Assembly: GCF_900104025.1 (NCBI RefSeq)
Contig: NZ_FNIQ01000003.1
Location: forward strand, 744,001-808,000
Source: Geodermatophilus sp. DSM 45219
GTDB taxonomy: Bacteria > Actinomycetota > Actinomycetes > Mycobacteriales > Geodermatophilaceae
Reading direction: 5' to 3'
DNA: 64,000 bases
Below the pieces are notes generated by a model. The model made no database searches and was not told where the DNA came from. It was given only the letters and a program-made list of their open reading frames with translations. This document shows, piece by piece, positions 1-8,832 of this stretch (positions are counted from its first letter, which is position 1; every line of letters begins with the position of its first letter). Made by a program: the position numbers and the translations under genes.

Positions 1-1
1 C

Positions 2-748
2 TTCCAGGAGCCGATGACCTCGCTGAACCCGGTGTTCACCGTGGGACGGCAGATCATCGAGGTGCTGCGGCTGCACCAGGGCATGAGCCGCAGGCAGGCG
101 GCGGACCGCGCGGTGGAGCTGCTCACGCTGGTCGGGATCCCCTCGCCGGCGCGGCGGGTGGGGGAGTACCCGCACCAGCTCTCCGGCGGGATGCGGCAGC
201 GGGTGATGATCGCGATGGCCCTGGCCTGCGACCCCAAGGTCCTGGTCGCCGACGAGCCGACCACCGCGCTCGACGTCACCGTGCAGGCGGCCATCCTGGA
301 CCTGCTGCGCGACCTGGGCCGGCGGCTGGGCACCGCGATCGTGCTGATCACCCACGACCTGGGGGTGGTGGCCGACATCGCCGACCGGGTCGTGGTGATG
401 TACGCCGGGCGGGTGGTGGAGACCGCGCCGACGGAGGACCTCTTCGACACCCCCCGGCACCACTACACGACCGGACTCCTCGGCGCGGTGCCCACCGCCG
501 GACGGCGGGCGTCGAACGGCCGGCTGCAGGAGATCCCCGGGCTGGTGCCGGTGCTCAGCGAGCAGCCCGACGCCTGCACCTTCGCCGACCGGTGCCCCGC
601 GGCGAGCGACCGGTGTCGCGCCTCCCGGCCGCCGCTGGCGCCGGAGACCACCGACCGGACGGTGCACCGGTTCGCCTGCTGGCACCCCGCCGGACACCGT
701 GCCGATCTCGCTGCCGAGCCCCCTGTCGACCACCAGGAGCGACCGTGA
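2..748 (+). CDS. Peptide ABC transporter ATP-binding protein, DppD/OppD type (5' partial)
   Basis: The reading frame is open at the left edge, so the N-terminus and Walker A are missing. Visible are the Q-loop [11 protein letters not shown], the ABC signature LSGGMRQRV, Walker [13 protein letters not shown] and the switch histidine in ITHDLGVV. The Cys-containing C-terminal extension ([14 protein letters not shown]) is typical of oligopeptide/dipeptide importers of the Opp/Dpp family. It would hydrolyse ATP on the cytoplasmic face as half of a heterodimer. Its stop overlaps the next gene's GTG (GTGA), and that gene is the matching second ATPase. The permeases and binding protein presumably lie upstream of the window. 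The transported peptide cannot be told from the sequence. Confidence 0.93.
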   Translation, partial: FQEPMTSLNPVFTVGRQIIEVLRLHQGMSRRQAADRAVELLTLVGIPSPARRVGEYPHQLSGGMRQRVMIAMALACDPKVLVADEPTTALDVTVQAAILDLLRDLGRRLGTAIVLITHDLGVVADIADRVVVMYAGRVVETAPTEDLFDTPRHHYTTGLLGAVPTAGRRASNGRLQEIPGLVPVLSEQPDACTFADRCPAASDRCRASRPPLAPETTDRTVHRFACWHPAGHRADLAAEPPVDHQERP

Positions 749-1827
749 GCACAGCCACCGGGACCCCCGGGACGGGGACGGCATCGGTCGACCCGGGCGC
801 CGGGGAGCCCCCGGCCCTGGAGGTCGAGGACCTCGTCATGCACTTCGGCTCGGTGCGGGCCGTGGACGGCATCTCCATGCGCATCGACCGTGGCCGGGTC
901 ATGGCCTTGGTGGGGGAGAGCGGCTCCGGCAAGTCCACGGTCGGCCGCTGCATCGTGCGGCTGCTGGAGCCGACCTCGGGCACCGTGCGGCTGGCCGGCA
1001 CCGACGTCACCTCGCTGAGCCGTCGCCGGCTGCGCCCGCACCGGCGGGACGTGTCGATCGTCTTCCAGGACCCGGCCAGCTCGCTGGACCCGCGGCTGAC
1101 CGTCGGCGACATCGTCGGTGAGCCGCTGCGGCTGCTCGGCGGCGACCGGTCCCGCGGGGCCCGGGCACGGCGGGTGGGCGACGTGCTGGAGCAGGTGGGG
1201 CTGCGGCGCCAGGTCGCCGAGCGCTACCCGCACGAGATGTCCGGCGGGCAGCGCCAGCGGGTGAGCATCGCCCGGGCCCTGGTGTCCTCCCCCCGGCTGC
1301 TCATCGCCGACGAGCCCACCAGCGCCCTGGACGTGTCGGTGCAGGCCTCGGTGCTCAACCTGCTGGCCGACCTGCAGCGCGACCTCGGCTTCGCGTGCCT
1401 GTTCATCACCCACGACCTCTCGGCCGTGGAGTACCTCGCCGACGACGTGGCGGTGATGTACCTGGGCCAGCTGGTCGAGCAGGGCACCCGGGCCCAGGTC
1501 TTCGACTCCCCCCGGATGCCGTACACCCAGGCGCTGCTGTCCGCGGCGCCGCTCGCCGACCCGCGCGAGCAGCGCAGCCGCCGGCGGGTCCTGCTGACCG
1601 GCGACATCCCCTCGCCCGTCGACCCGCCGGCCGGCTGCCGCTTCCACACCCGCTGTCCCGTGGCGGTCGAGCGTTGCCGCAGCGAGGTACCCGCGCTGCG
1701 CCTGGTGGCCGGCCGGCGGGTTGCCTGCCACCTGGTGGCCGATGACGGGACCGGACCGGACGTGCGCCTGCTGGGGACCGAGGGCCCGCCCCACCCGGCC
1801 CCCCCGGCGGGCGCCGGGCGACCGTGA
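745..1827 (+). CDS. Peptide ABC transporter ATP-binding protein, DppF/OppF type
   Basis: This is a 360-residue ATPase partner of the preceding gene. The frame is open further upstream, but GTG at 745 overlaps the previous stop by four bases and gives a normal N-terminus, so I chose it. Walker A is GESGSGKST, the signature is MSGGQRQRV, Walker B is [12 protein letters not shown] and the H-loop is ITHDLSAV. The OppF-type C-terminal Cys cluster ([14 protein letters not shown]) is present. It is expected to power uptake of short peptides together with the upstream ATPase. The following GntR gene again overlaps by GTGA, so transporter and regulator form one translationally coupled operon. Confidence 0.93.
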   Translation: MSTATGTPGTGTASVDPGAGEPPALEVEDLVMHFGSVRAVDGISMRIDRGRVMALVGESGSGKSTVGRCIVRLLEPTSGTVRLAGTDVTSLSRRRLRPHRRDVSIVFQDPASSLDPRLTVGDIVGEPLRLLGGDRSRGARARRVGDVLEQVGLRRQVAERYPHEMSGGQRQRVSIARALVSSPRLLIADEPTSALDVSVQASVLNLLADLQRDLGFACLFITHDLSAVEYLADDVAVMYLGQLVEQGTRAQVFDSPRMPYTQALLSAAPLADPREQRSRRRVLLTGDIPSPVDPPAGCRFHTRCPVAVERCRSEVPALRLVAGRRVACHLVADDGTGPDVRLLGTEGPPHPAPPAGAGRP

Positions 1828-2570
1828 GCGACGCGGCGGCGCCCCGCCCGGGTGAGCCGACGATCGGGGAGCGGCACACGCCGCTGCGCGAGCAGGTGCT
1901 CGACGCGCTCCGTTCCCGGATCATCAACGGGGTCTACGCGCCCGGCCAGCGGCTCACCGAGGAGCGGCTGGCCGAGGACTTCGGCGTCTCCCGCAATCCC
2001 GTGCGCGAGGCGCTGCGGGTGGTGCAGGCCGAGGGCTTCGTCCTCGAGCTGCCCCGGCGCGGCGTGATCGTGGCCAGCCCGGATCCGACGAGCATGCGCG
2101 ACCTGTTCGCCGTCCGCCGGCGGCTGGAGACCCTCGCCGCCCGGCAGGCCGCCGAGCGGGCCGGTCCGGTCGACATCGTCGGGCTCCGGGACCTGCTGGA
2201 CGGTGCCCGCCGGGGCACGGAGGTGCAGGACTTCGACCTGGTCGCGGAGCTGAACAGCGCGCTGCACCGCCGGATCATCGACATCGGCGGCAACCGGTGG
2301 CTGGGCACGCTGTCGGTGTCGCTGTACCGGCACGTGGAGTGGGTCTTCCGGCTCGGCGTCGTGGACCGCGCGCCGCACTCGTGGACCGAGCACGTGCGGC
2401 TGGTCGAGGCGATCGCGTCCGGCGACCCCGAGGCCGCCGAGCAGGCGGCGGCGGAGCACGTGGACGCGGCCGCCGCGGCAGCCCTCCCCGACGCCTCGGC
2501 GCCGAGCCCGTCGCACGACGTCCCCGGAGCCCGTGCACCGCTGTCCCCCCTGCCCGACCGGCCCGCATGA
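1824..2570 (+). CDS. GntR-family transcriptional regulator with FCD domain
   Basis: The 248-residue protein has an N-terminal winged helix-turn-helix (about residues 15-85; LREQVLDALRSRIINGVYAPG and FGVSRNPVREALR are typical). An all-helical FCD ligand-binding domain follows (about 90-220). FCD regulators usually bind small organic acids or amino-acid-like effectors and often repress neighbouring transport and catabolic genes. The GTG start overlaps the transporter stop, and the gamma-glutamyltransferase-like gene follows 48 bases later. It therefore probably controls this peptide-uptake and hydrolysis operon. The C-terminal 25 residues are Pro/Ser-rich and look disordered. The effector is unknown. 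Confidence 0.9.
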   Translation: MSDAAAPRPGEPTIGERHTPLREQVLDALRSRIINGVYAPGQRLTEERLAEDFGVSRNPVREALRVVQAEGFVLELPRRGVIVASPDPTSMRDLFAVRRRLETLAARQAAERAGPVDIVGLRDLLDGARRGTEVQDFDLVAELNSALHRRIIDIGGNRWLGTLSVSLYRHVEWVFRLGVVDRAPHSWTEHVRLVEAIASGDPEAAEQAAAEHVDAAAAAALPDASAPSPSHDVPGARAPLSPLPDRPA

Positions 2571-2618
2571 GGCCGGTGCCCCGTCCCCCCGCCGACTTCG
2601 ACTCCCAGGTGGTCTGAG

Positions 2619-4433
2619 ATGTTCACGACACGGCCGGAGCTGGCCGGCACCTTCGGCATGGTCGCCTCCACGCACTGGCTCGCCAGCGCGGCGGGCATGG
2701 CGATCCTCGAGGCCGGGGGGAACGCGTTCGACGCGGCCGTCGCGGCGGGGTTCACCCTGCAGGTGGTGGAGCCGCACCTCAACGGGCCGGGCGGCGAGGT
2801 CCCGATCCTGTTCGCCCGCGGCGGGCAGGGTGGGGACGCCGGCCGGCCGGTCGTCCTCTCCGCCCAGGGGGTCGCTCCGGCCGCGGCGAGCACCGCGGCC
2901 TTCGCCGACCTCGGCCTGTCCCTGGTCCCCGGCACCGGCCTGCTGGCCGCCACCGTCCCCGGCGCCGTGGGCGGCTGGCTGACGCTGCTGCGCGACCACG
3001 GCACGCTCCCGCTGGACGCCGTCCTCCGCTTCGCGATCGGGTACGCCGAGTCCGGCCAGCCGCTCGTCCCCCGCGCGGTGGCCACCATCTCCTCGGTCGC
3101 CGACCACTTCCGCGCCCACTGGCCCACCTCGGCCGCCACCTGGCTCACCGGCGACGGCGCGGTGCCGCGCGCCGGTGAGCTGTTCCGCAACCCGGTGCTC
3201 GCCGCGACCTACCGCCGGCTGCTCGACGCCGCGCGCGGCCCCTCCCGGGAGGCGCAGGTCGACGCCGCCCTGGTGGCCTGGTACTCGGGCTTCGTCGCCG
3301 AGGCGGTCGACGGGTTCTGCCGGCAGCCGGTGGTGGACGACTCCGGTCGCGCGCACGCCGGGTTCCTGACCGCGCAGGACCTGGCCGGCTGGACGCCGAC
3401 GTACGAGCCGCCGGTGACCCTGGACTGGCGGGGGTGGACGCTGGCCAAGGCCGGGCCGTGGTCGCAGGGGCCCTCGCTGCTGCAGGCGCTGGCCGTGCTG
3501 GACGGGCTGCCGGTCACCGGCCCGGACGCCTACGCCTCCGGGGCCGCCGACGCCGACCTGGTGCACGCCGCCGTCGAGGCGGTGAAGCTGGCGATGGCCG
3601 ACCGCGAGGCCTGGTACGGCGACGCGGCCGACGTGCCGGTCGAGGACCTGCTGTCGGCGGGGTACGCCGACGGGCGGCGCGCGCTGGTCGGCGAGCGGGC
3701 GAGCCGGGAGCTGCGGCCGGGCTCGCCCGGCGGGCGCCCGCCGCTGCTGCCGGGTTTCGTCACCGAGGCGTCCGCACGCCTGGACCCGTCGGCCGAGACC
3801 CTGGCCGGGGTGGGGGAGCCGACCGTCGACACCCGCGGGACGACCCGGGGCGACACCTGCCACGTCGACGTCGTCGACCGGTGGGGCAACCTGGTCTCGG
3901 CCACCCCGTCGGGCGGCTGGCTGCAGAGCTCGCCGGTGATCCCGTCGCTGGGCTTCGCCCTGGGCACGCGGGCCCAGATGTTCTGGCTGGAGCCGGGCCT
4001 GCCCAACTCCCTGGTGCCGGGGCGGCGCCCGCGGACCACGCTCACCCCGTCGCTGGCCCTGCGCGGTGGCGTGCCCACGCTGGCCTTCGGCACCCCGGGC
4101 GGGGACCAGCAGGAGCAGTGGCAGCTGTGCTTCTGGCTGGCCCACACCGTGGGCGGGCTCGACCTGCAGGCGGCCATCGACGCGCCGGCGTGGCACACCA
4201 CGAGCTTCCCGTCGTCGTTCTACCCGCGGCAGGCGACCCCCGGTGAGGTCGTCGTGGAGGACCGGCTCGGGGACCGGGCGATCGCCGGGCTGCGCCGGCG
4301 CGGGCACGACGTCACCGTCTCCGGCCCCTGGTCGCTGGGCCGGCTGTCGGCGGTGTCGCGGGACCCGGACACCGGCGTGCTGCGCGCCGCGGCCAACCCG
4401 CGCGGCATGCAGGGCTACGCCGCCGGCCGCTGA
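2619..4433 (+). CDS. Gamma-glutamyltransferase/amidohydrolase family protein (Ntn hydrolase)
   Basis: A 604-residue gamma-glutamyltransferase-fold protein. The family is made as a proenzyme that cleaves itself before a Thr, which becomes the N-terminal nucleophile of the small subunit. Here the equivalent is Thr413 in DTCHVDVVDRWGNLVSATPSGG, where E. coli Ggt has TTHYSVVD. No clear secretion signal is visible, so a cytoplasmic location is likely. The N-terminus (AAGMAILEAGGNAFDAAVAAG) and the C-terminal block (PGGDQQEQWQLCFWLAHTVGG) are family-typical. Following a peptide importer and a GntR regulator, it may hydrolyse imported gamma-glutamyl or related amides. The exact substrate is not inferable. 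Confidence 0.88.
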   Translation: MFTTRPELAGTFGMVASTHWLASAAGMAILEAGGNAFDAAVAAGFTLQVVEPHLNGPGGEVPILFARGGQGGDAGRPVVLSAQGVAPAAASTAAFADLGLSLVPGTGLLAATVPGAVGGWLTLLRDHGTLPLDAVLRFAIGYAESGQPLVPRAVATISSVADHFRAHWPTSAATWLTGDGAVPRAGELFRNPVLAATYRRLLDAARGPSREAQVDAALVAWYSGFVAEAVDGFCRQPVVDDSGRAHAGFLTAQDLAGWTPTYEPPVTLDWRGWTLAKAGPWSQGPSLLQALAVLDGLPVTGPDAYASGAADADLVHAAVEAVKLAMADREAWYGDAADVPVEDLLSAGYADGRRALVGERASRELRPGSPGGRPPLLPGFVTEASARLDPSAETLAGVGEPTVDTRGTTRGDTCHVDVVDRWGNLVSATPSGGWLQSSPVIPSLGFALGTRAQMFWLEPGLPNSLVPGRRPRTTLTPSLALRGGVPTLAFGTPGGDQQEQWQLCFWLAHTVGGLDLQAAIDAPAWHTTSFPSSFYPRQATPGEVVVEDRLGDRAIAGLRRRGHDVTVSGPWSLGRLSAVSRDPDTGVLRAAANPRGMQGYAAGR

Positions 4434-4445
4434 GCCCGGAGGGCC

Positions 4446-4649
4446 CTACCCCGGCTCGGTCCCGTCGTCCAGCGAGCCGGCCGAGCGGCCGGCGTCCTCG
4501 ACCGCGGCCCCGGCGGGGTTCGGGCGTTCGACGTCGTCCGCGCCGGGGCGGTCACCGTCGCCCGTGCCGGACTCGATGTCGCTGTCGTCGTCGTCGAAGC
4601 CCCGCAGCGCGTCGTCGGGCGCCAGGAAGGCGTCGTCGGGACCGGTCAT
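4446..4649 (-). CDS. Small acidic hypothetical protein
   Basis: A 67-residue, strongly acidic and probably disordered protein: runs of Asp, Gly and Pro, almost no Lys, no Cys. I accept it as real because its ATG has a good GAGGAG ribosome-binding site and it starts 9 bases after the stop of the AlkZ-like gene on the same strand. It would be the last gene of that three-gene operon. I recognise no family. It may be a lineage-specific acidic tail protein; its function is unknown. Confidence 0.6.
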   Translation of the reverse strand: MTGPDDAFLAPDDALRGFDDDDSDIESGTGDGDRPGADDVERPNPAGAAVEDAGRSAGSLDDGTEPG

Positions 4650-4658
4650 GGTCTCTCC

Positions 4659-5741
4659 TCAGTCGATGTGCACGTCCTTGAGCACTACCCCGCGGAAGGC
4701 GGCCAGTCGCTCGGCGGCCGCGGTGAGGGCCTCGTGCGGGACGGGGGACCAGAGCTCGACCGCCACGGCGAGCGAGGACCCGGTCTTGCGCGGCCGCCAG
4801 GTGCCGGCGACCTCGCCGTCGGCCAGCACCGCGCCGGGCCGGCCGAGCACCGGCCACATCGCCTTGGCCCGGGCCGGGTCGGCGACCAGCAGCGACCGGT
4901 CGCGTGCCTGCAGGAAGAGGTCGAACGGGCCGAGCAGGGAGACACCGGTCGCGGGCGGGACGTCGTCCAGCCGGGCGGCGTCCTCGGCGAGCAGCCAGCG
5001 CCGCTCGCCGTCCACCGGCACCTCGACGGCGTCCTCCGGCCAGCGGGCCTGCACGTCCGCGACCGGCGCGTCGAGGTAGCCGGCGACCAGCTTCGGCGTC
5101 GCCGGGCCGAGCAGCCGCAGGTAGCCGCGGACGACGTCCAGGTGCGGCGGCACCGTGTCGGCGGGCACCAGGCCCGGCACCGGGCGCAGCACGGGCGGGG
5201 AGGTGCCGGGCTCCAGCTCCAGCCCGGCGCGCAGCGCGGCCAGCCGGAACGGCATCTCGTGGACGTGCGTGGCGTCGCACGGGCGGCAGGACCGCAGGTA
5301 GGGCGCGGGCAGGAGCTCGGTCAGCCGCCCGGACATCTCGCCCTTGACCATCGGGGCGGTGACCACCGATCGCATGGCCGCGGCCACGACGTCCAGGCCC
5401 TCGAGGTTGGCGATCCCCGCGGCCTTCAGCGGCTTGGCCGCGTCGAAGATGCGCTTGCCCGCGTCTGCGTCGGAGAACGGCGCGGTGGCCGCGGCGACCC
5501 CGGGCAGGTCGGCCCGCCGGTACAGGTGCGGGGCGCCGCGGATCGTCCACACGGTCGACAGCTCGCCGGCGTCCGCGGCGACGCCGCGCAGCGCGAGCGC
5601 CCACCGGCCGCCGTCCGGGCCGGTGTCCTGGACGCCGAGGTCGAGGACGGCGGTGTCGGCGGGGCTGCCCTCCGCGCGGCCGATCTGCTGGGCGTGCACC
5701 CGCAGGTCCAGCACCTGCCGGCGGGTCAGGGTCGGCGGCAC
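4659..5741 (-). CDS. Winged-helix DNA-binding protein, AlkZ/YcaQ-like (HTH_42)
   Basis: A 360-residue protein of the winged-helix HTH_42 family that includes the DNA glycosylases AlkZ/YcaQ. The N-terminal half (TRRQVLDLRVHAQQIG, then STVWTIRGAPHLYRRADLP) and the C-terminal half (PFDLFLQARDRSLLVAD, GAVLADGEVAGTWRPRK) match the usual arrangement of tandem winged helices and a beta-barrel-like end. AlkZ homologues remove bulky or cross-linked bases, but many actinobacterial members are uncharacterised, so a repair role is a family-level inference. The GTG start lies one base after the DUF1707 stop, indicating translational coupling. Confidence 0.85.
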   Translation of the reverse strand: MPPTLTRRQVLDLRVHAQQIGRAEGSPADTAVLDLGVQDTGPDGGRWALALRGVAADAGELSTVWTIRGAPHLYRRADLPGVAAATAPFSDADAGKRIFDAAKPLKAAGIANLEGLDVVAAAMRSVVTAPMVKGEMSGRLTELLPAPYLRSCRPCDATHVHEMPFRLAALRAGLELEPGTSPPVLRPVPGLVPADTVPPHLDVVRGYLRLLGPATPKLVAGYLDAPVADVQARWPEDAVEVPVDGERRWLLAEDAARLDDVPPATGVSLLGPFDLFLQARDRSLLVADPARAKAMWPVLGRPGAVLADGEVAGTWRPRKTGSSLAVAVELWSPVPHEALTAAAERLAAFRGVVLKDVHID

Positions 5742-5742
5742 G

Positions 5743-6174
5743 TCAGCGCTTCGGCCGGCCGACGCCGACCACGTACAGCACCAGCAGCGCGGCCCCGGGG
5801 ACGCTCAGCCAGATCCACCACGGGTAGACCTCCCCGTCGCTGCTGACCGAGACCAGCCCCCACACCACGAGGTTCACCGCGGCGATGCTCGCCCAGACGA
5901 TCGTCAGCACCCGCATCGCGGTGCCGGCGTCGTCGTCGGAGAACCGGCGGCCCAGCGGTGGCGGTGGCGGTGGGTCCGGCGGTGGCTCGGGCAGGTCGCG
6001 GGTCACCCGCGCCAGCTCGCCGCGCGTGCGGGCCGCCCAGGCCGACTGCACCCGGGTGTCGAACTCGTACAGGTCCAGCTGCCCCGCGGCGACGGCGCGG
6101 CGCAGCCGGTCCTGGACGGCGGCCCGCTCGGGGTCCGACACGCGCAGCTCGTCGGGGTGCACCGGCTCGATCAC
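5743..6174 (-). CDS. DUF1707 (SHOCT-like) domain membrane protein
   Basis: A 143-residue protein with an N-terminal DUF1707 module (about residues 6-58; LRVSDPERAAVQDRLRRAVAAG and ARTRGELARVTRDLP). A Pro-rich linker and two hydrophobic segments follow (about 80-105 and 115-138), giving a small inner-membrane protein. The frame is open to 6285, but residues before GTG 6174 are arginine-rich and unlike the family. A CACGAT hexamer six bases upstream fits a leaderless start. DUF1707 proteins are common in actinomycetes, sometimes near envelope-stress genes, without a settled function. Confidence 0.85.
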   Translation of the reverse strand: MIEPVHPDELRVSDPERAAVQDRLRRAVAAGQLDLYEFDTRVQSAWAARTRGELARVTRDLPEPPPDPPPPPPLGRRFSDDDAGTAMRVLTIVWASIAAVNLVVWGLVSVSSDGEVYPWWIWLSVPGAALLVLYVVGVGRPKR

Positions 6175-6262
6175 GTCCCGATCGTGGCAGCCCGGCCGTC
6201 CGCGGTGGGAGGTGCGACGCGCGGTCGGGTGACGCCGGAGCGGGGTCAGGACGCCCCCGCGC

Positions 6263-6336
6263 AGTTGATCATGGGATGGGTGCACGCGACACGCGCGGAC
6301 ACGCCACCACGCCCGGCAGGAAGCCCATGATCAACT
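6263..6336. repeat. Perfect 13-bp inverted repeat with 48-bp spacer
   Basis: The arm at 6263-6275 (AGTTGATCATGGG) recurs as its exact reverse complement at 6324-6336. It lies between the DUF1707 gene start and the end of the MarR gene, in otherwise non-coding DNA. A G-rich short tandem run (CGGGGT repeats) sits just to its right at about 6343-6370. It may be a transcript 3' end, a protein-binding site or a REP-like element; the sequence alone does not decide. Confidence 0.7.
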
Positions 6337-6392
6337 CGCGAGGCCGGGGTCGGGGTCGGGGTCGGGGTCTCGCGCCGAGGGAGCCCTTCCGC

Positions 6393-6812
6393 TCAGTCGG
6401 CGGCGAGGACGCGCAGGATCCGGGCGAGGGCGGCGCGGTCGTCTGCGTCGAGCCGGGAGAACAGGTCGCGCGTGTCGGCCGCCCGCGCGGCGGCGATCTC
6501 GCGCTGCACCCGGTGCCCCTCGTCGGTCGGTGTGAGGACGACGGCTCGCCGGTCGGTCGGGTCCGGCGTCCGCTCGACCAGCCCGCGGGCCTGCAGCGCG
6601 TCGGCGACCTCGGTGGCCGAGCGCGGGGCGATGTGCAGTGCCTCGGCGAGGTCGGAGAGGCGGGTGCCGGCACGGTCGGTGACCACCCGGAGCGCGCGGG
6701 CGTGGTGCGGGGAGAGCTCCCAGGGCGCCAGCGTGTCCCGCCACCGCCGGCGCTGCCCGCGGGCGGCCCGCACGAGCAGCTCGCCCAGCGCCTCGGCGTC
6801 GTCGTCCGGCAT
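6393..6812 (-). CDS. MarR-family transcriptional regulator
   Basis: A 139-residue winged-helix regulator. The recognition region is LSDLAEALHIAPRSATEVADALQARGLVERTPDPTDRRAVVLTPT, which matches the MarR helix-wing pattern. It is divergent from an ABC exporter of the multidrug type, a common arrangement in which the MarR protein represses the exporter until a toxic ligand binds. An ATG start is supported by a TAGGAT hexamer seven bases upstream, suggesting a leaderless transcript. A near-palindrome that could be its operator lies in the shared intergenic DNA. Confidence 0.93.
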   Translation of the reverse strand: MPDDDAEALGELLVRAARGQRRRWRDTLAPWELSPHHARALRVVTDRAGTRLSDLAEALHIAPRSATEVADALQARGLVERTPDPTDRRAVVLTPTDEGHRVQREIAAARAADTRDLFSRLDADDRAALARILRVLAAD

Positions 6813-6819
6813 GCGGGGA

Positions 6820-6858
6820 ATCCTAGCGAGGAGCGTGCGGTTGCCTCATGGTGAGGTA
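6820..6858. promoter_or_regulatory. Divergent promoter/operator between MarR and ABC exporter genes
   Basis: On the minus strand TAGGAT (plus-strand 6820-6825) is a -10 element seven bases before the MarR ATG. TGCCTCATGGTGAGGTA at 6842-6858 is an imperfect palindrome (TGCCTCA/TGAGGTA) covering the expected -35 region. It is partly repeated by AGCCTCA just downstream. Its position between a MarR gene and its likely target supports an autoregulated operator. Binding is inference. Confidence 0.55.
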
Positions 6859-6875
6859 GCCTCAGCAAACAGGAG

Positions 6876-8720
6876 GTGGTCGCCATCGACGACGCCAGGG
6901 GACCAGGCGGCGGCGGGCGCTCCGGGCGCACCGCCGACCCGGCCGACCGCGCCCAGCTCGAGCGCAACCCGGTGCCGCTGCGCCGGGTGACCGCGCTGTT
7001 CGCACCCTTCCGCTGGCAGGTCGCCGTGGTCGTGGTGCTCATCGTCGCCTCGTCCGTGGTGGCGCTGGCGACGCCGTTCCTCGTCCGGCTGGTCATCGAC
7101 GAGGCGCTGCCGCGGCAGGACGTGCGGCTGCTGGTCTGGGCGGTCCTCGGCATGCTCGCCGTCGCCGCGACCACCGCCGTCCTCGGCGTGGTGCAGACCT
7201 GGCTGTCGACGACCGTCGGCCAGCGGGTCATGCACCGCCTGCGGACGGCGGTGTTCAGCCACCTGCAGCGGCAGTCGCTCGGCTTCTTCACCCGCACGCG
7301 GGGCGGTGAGGTGCAGTCGCGGCTGACCCACGACATCTCCGGCATGCAGTCGGTGGTCACCTCGACGGCGACGTCGCTGGCGGCCAACGCGACCACCGTC
7401 ATCGGCACGATCGCCGCGATGGTGGCGCTGTCCTGGCGGCTGTCCCTGCTCTCGCTGGTCGTCCTGCCGCCGGCCGTCGCGCTGACCCGCAAGGTCGCCC
7501 GGATGCGCCGCACGGTCACCGCGCAGCGCCAGCGGCACCTGGCCGACCTGCACGCCCAGGTCGAGGAGGGGCTGTCGGTCAGCGGCGTGCTGCTCGGCAA
7601 GACCCTCGGTGCCGGGCCCGCGCAGTCGCGCCGCTTCACCGCGACGTCGGAGGACCTGGTCGGCCTCGAGGTGCGCGCCCAGCTGGCCGGACGGTGGCGG
7701 ATGGCCACGATGAGCATCGTCTTCGCCGGCATCCCGGCGCTGATCTACCTGGCCGCGGGGCTGCCGGCGACCGCCGGCGGCATGACGATCGGCACCCTGG
7801 TCGCCTTCACCACGCTGCAGGGCGCGCTGTTCCGCCCGCTCATGGGCCTGCTGGACGTCGGTGTGCAGGTGACCGCCTCGATGGCGCTGTTCAGCCGGGT
7901 GTTCGAGTACCTCGACCTGCCGGTGGAGGTCGACGACCCGGCCGACCCGGTGCCGCTGGACCCGGCCGCCGTCCGCGGCGAGGTGCGGCTGGAGGGTGTC
8001 TCCTTCACCTACCCCGACGGGCACCGGCCGGCGCTGGACGGCGTCGACCTCGCCGTCCCCGCCGGGACGACACTGGCGCTGGTGGGGCAGACCGGGTCGG
8101 GCAAGAGCACGCTGGCCTCGCTGGTCGCCCGCCTGGCCGACCCGACCGCCGGCCGGGTGACCGTCGACGGGATCGACCTGCGCGACCTGTCCCTGGCCAC
8201 CCTGTCGCGGGTGGTCGGCGTCGTGGCGCAGGAGACCTACCTGCTGCACACGACGGTGCGGGAGAACCTGCGGCACGCCCGGCCCGAGGCCACCGACGCC
8301 GAGATCGAGGACGCCGCTCGCCGCGCCCAGGTCCACGGCGTGATCGCCGCCCTGCCCGACGGCTACGACACCGTCGTCGGCGCCCGCGGTCACCGGTTCT
8401 CCGGCGGGGAGAAGCAGCGCCTGGCCATCGCCCGCACGCTGCTGCGCGACCCGCGGGTGCTGGTGCTCGACGAGGCCACCAGCGCGCTGGACACCGGCAC
8501 CGAGCGCGCGGTGCAGGCCGCGCTCGACGAGGCCAGCCGGGGGCGGACGACGATCACCATCGCGCACCGGCTCTCGACCGTGCGGCACGCCGACCGGATC
8601 GCCGTCCTCGACTCCGGACGCGTCGTGGAGAGCGGCACGCACGACGAGCTGGTCGCCCGCGGCGGCCGCTACGCCGCACTCGCGGCCGGCGGCGACCGCG
8701 AGCCCGTGCTCGCGGCGTAG
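6876..8720 (+). CDS. ABC exporter, fused permease and ATPase (multidrug/lipid type)
   Basis: About 612 residues: a six-helix transmembrane domain (about 35-320) followed by a nucleotide-binding domain (about 365-600). Walker A is GQTGSGKST, the signature is FSGGEKQRLAIA, Walker B is VLVLDEATSALD and the switch His is in IAHRLS. It would act as a homo- or heterodimeric exporter in the cytoplasmic membrane. The frame's first GTG (6876) lies inside the perfect AGGAGG Shine-Dalgarno at 6871-6876. The only codon at ideal spacing (8 bases) is ATC at 6885, so the true start is uncertain. The divergent MarR protein is its probable regulator. Confidence 0.92.
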   Translation: MVAIDDARGPGGGGRSGRTADPADRAQLERNPVPLRRVTALFAPFRWQVAVVVVLIVASSVVALATPFLVRLVIDEALPRQDVRLLVWAVLGMLAVAATTAVLGVVQTWLSTTVGQRVMHRLRTAVFSHLQRQSLGFFTRTRGGEVQSRLTHDISGMQSVVTSTATSLAANATTVIGTIAAMVALSWRLSLLSLVVLPPAVALTRKVARMRRTVTAQRQRHLADLHAQVEEGLSVSGVLLGKTLGAGPAQSRRFTATSEDLVGLEVRAQLAGRWRMATMSIVFAGIPALIYLAAGLPATAGGMTIGTLVAFTTLQGALFRPLMGLLDVGVQVTASMALFSRVFEYLDLPVEVDDPADPVPLDPAAVRGEVRLEGVSFTYPDGHRPALDGVDLAVPAGTTLALVGQTGSGKSTLASLVARLADPTAGRVTVDGIDLRDLSLATLSRVVGVVAQETYLLHTTVRENLRHARPEATDAEIEDAARRAQVHGVIAALPDGYDTVVGARGHRFSGGEKQRLAIARTLLRDPRVLVLDEATSALDTGTERAVQAALDEASRGRTTITIAHRLSTVRHADRIAVLDSGRVVESGTHDELVARGGRYAALAAGGDREPVLAA

Positions 8721-8820
8721 CGGGGAGCACGGCAGGCCCCCGGTGCAGCGGCACACCCTGGGCGGCCACGACCGAGTACGGGAGCGCTGTCGTCGGATGG
8801 TGTGCGGAGTTCGGCGGGGC

Positions 8821-8826
8821 TAGCGT
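8821..8826 (+). promoter_or_regulatory. -10 element of a leaderless promoter for the VOC gene
   Basis: TAGCGT lies exactly six bases before the ATG at 8833, so transcription would begin at or beside the start codon. No Shine-Dalgarno is present. The same TAnnnT-N6/7-start spacing recurs at several other genes in this window. No convincing -35 element is seen. Confidence 0.6.
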
Positions 8827-8832
8827 CCGCGC

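Noticed and set aside
1224-4307. Very long antisense open frame (1027 codons) on the minus strand
   Set aside because: It lies opposite three well-supported genes, is rich in Gly/Arg/Pro/His and shows no domain. Long spurious frames are expected in DNA of this GC content.
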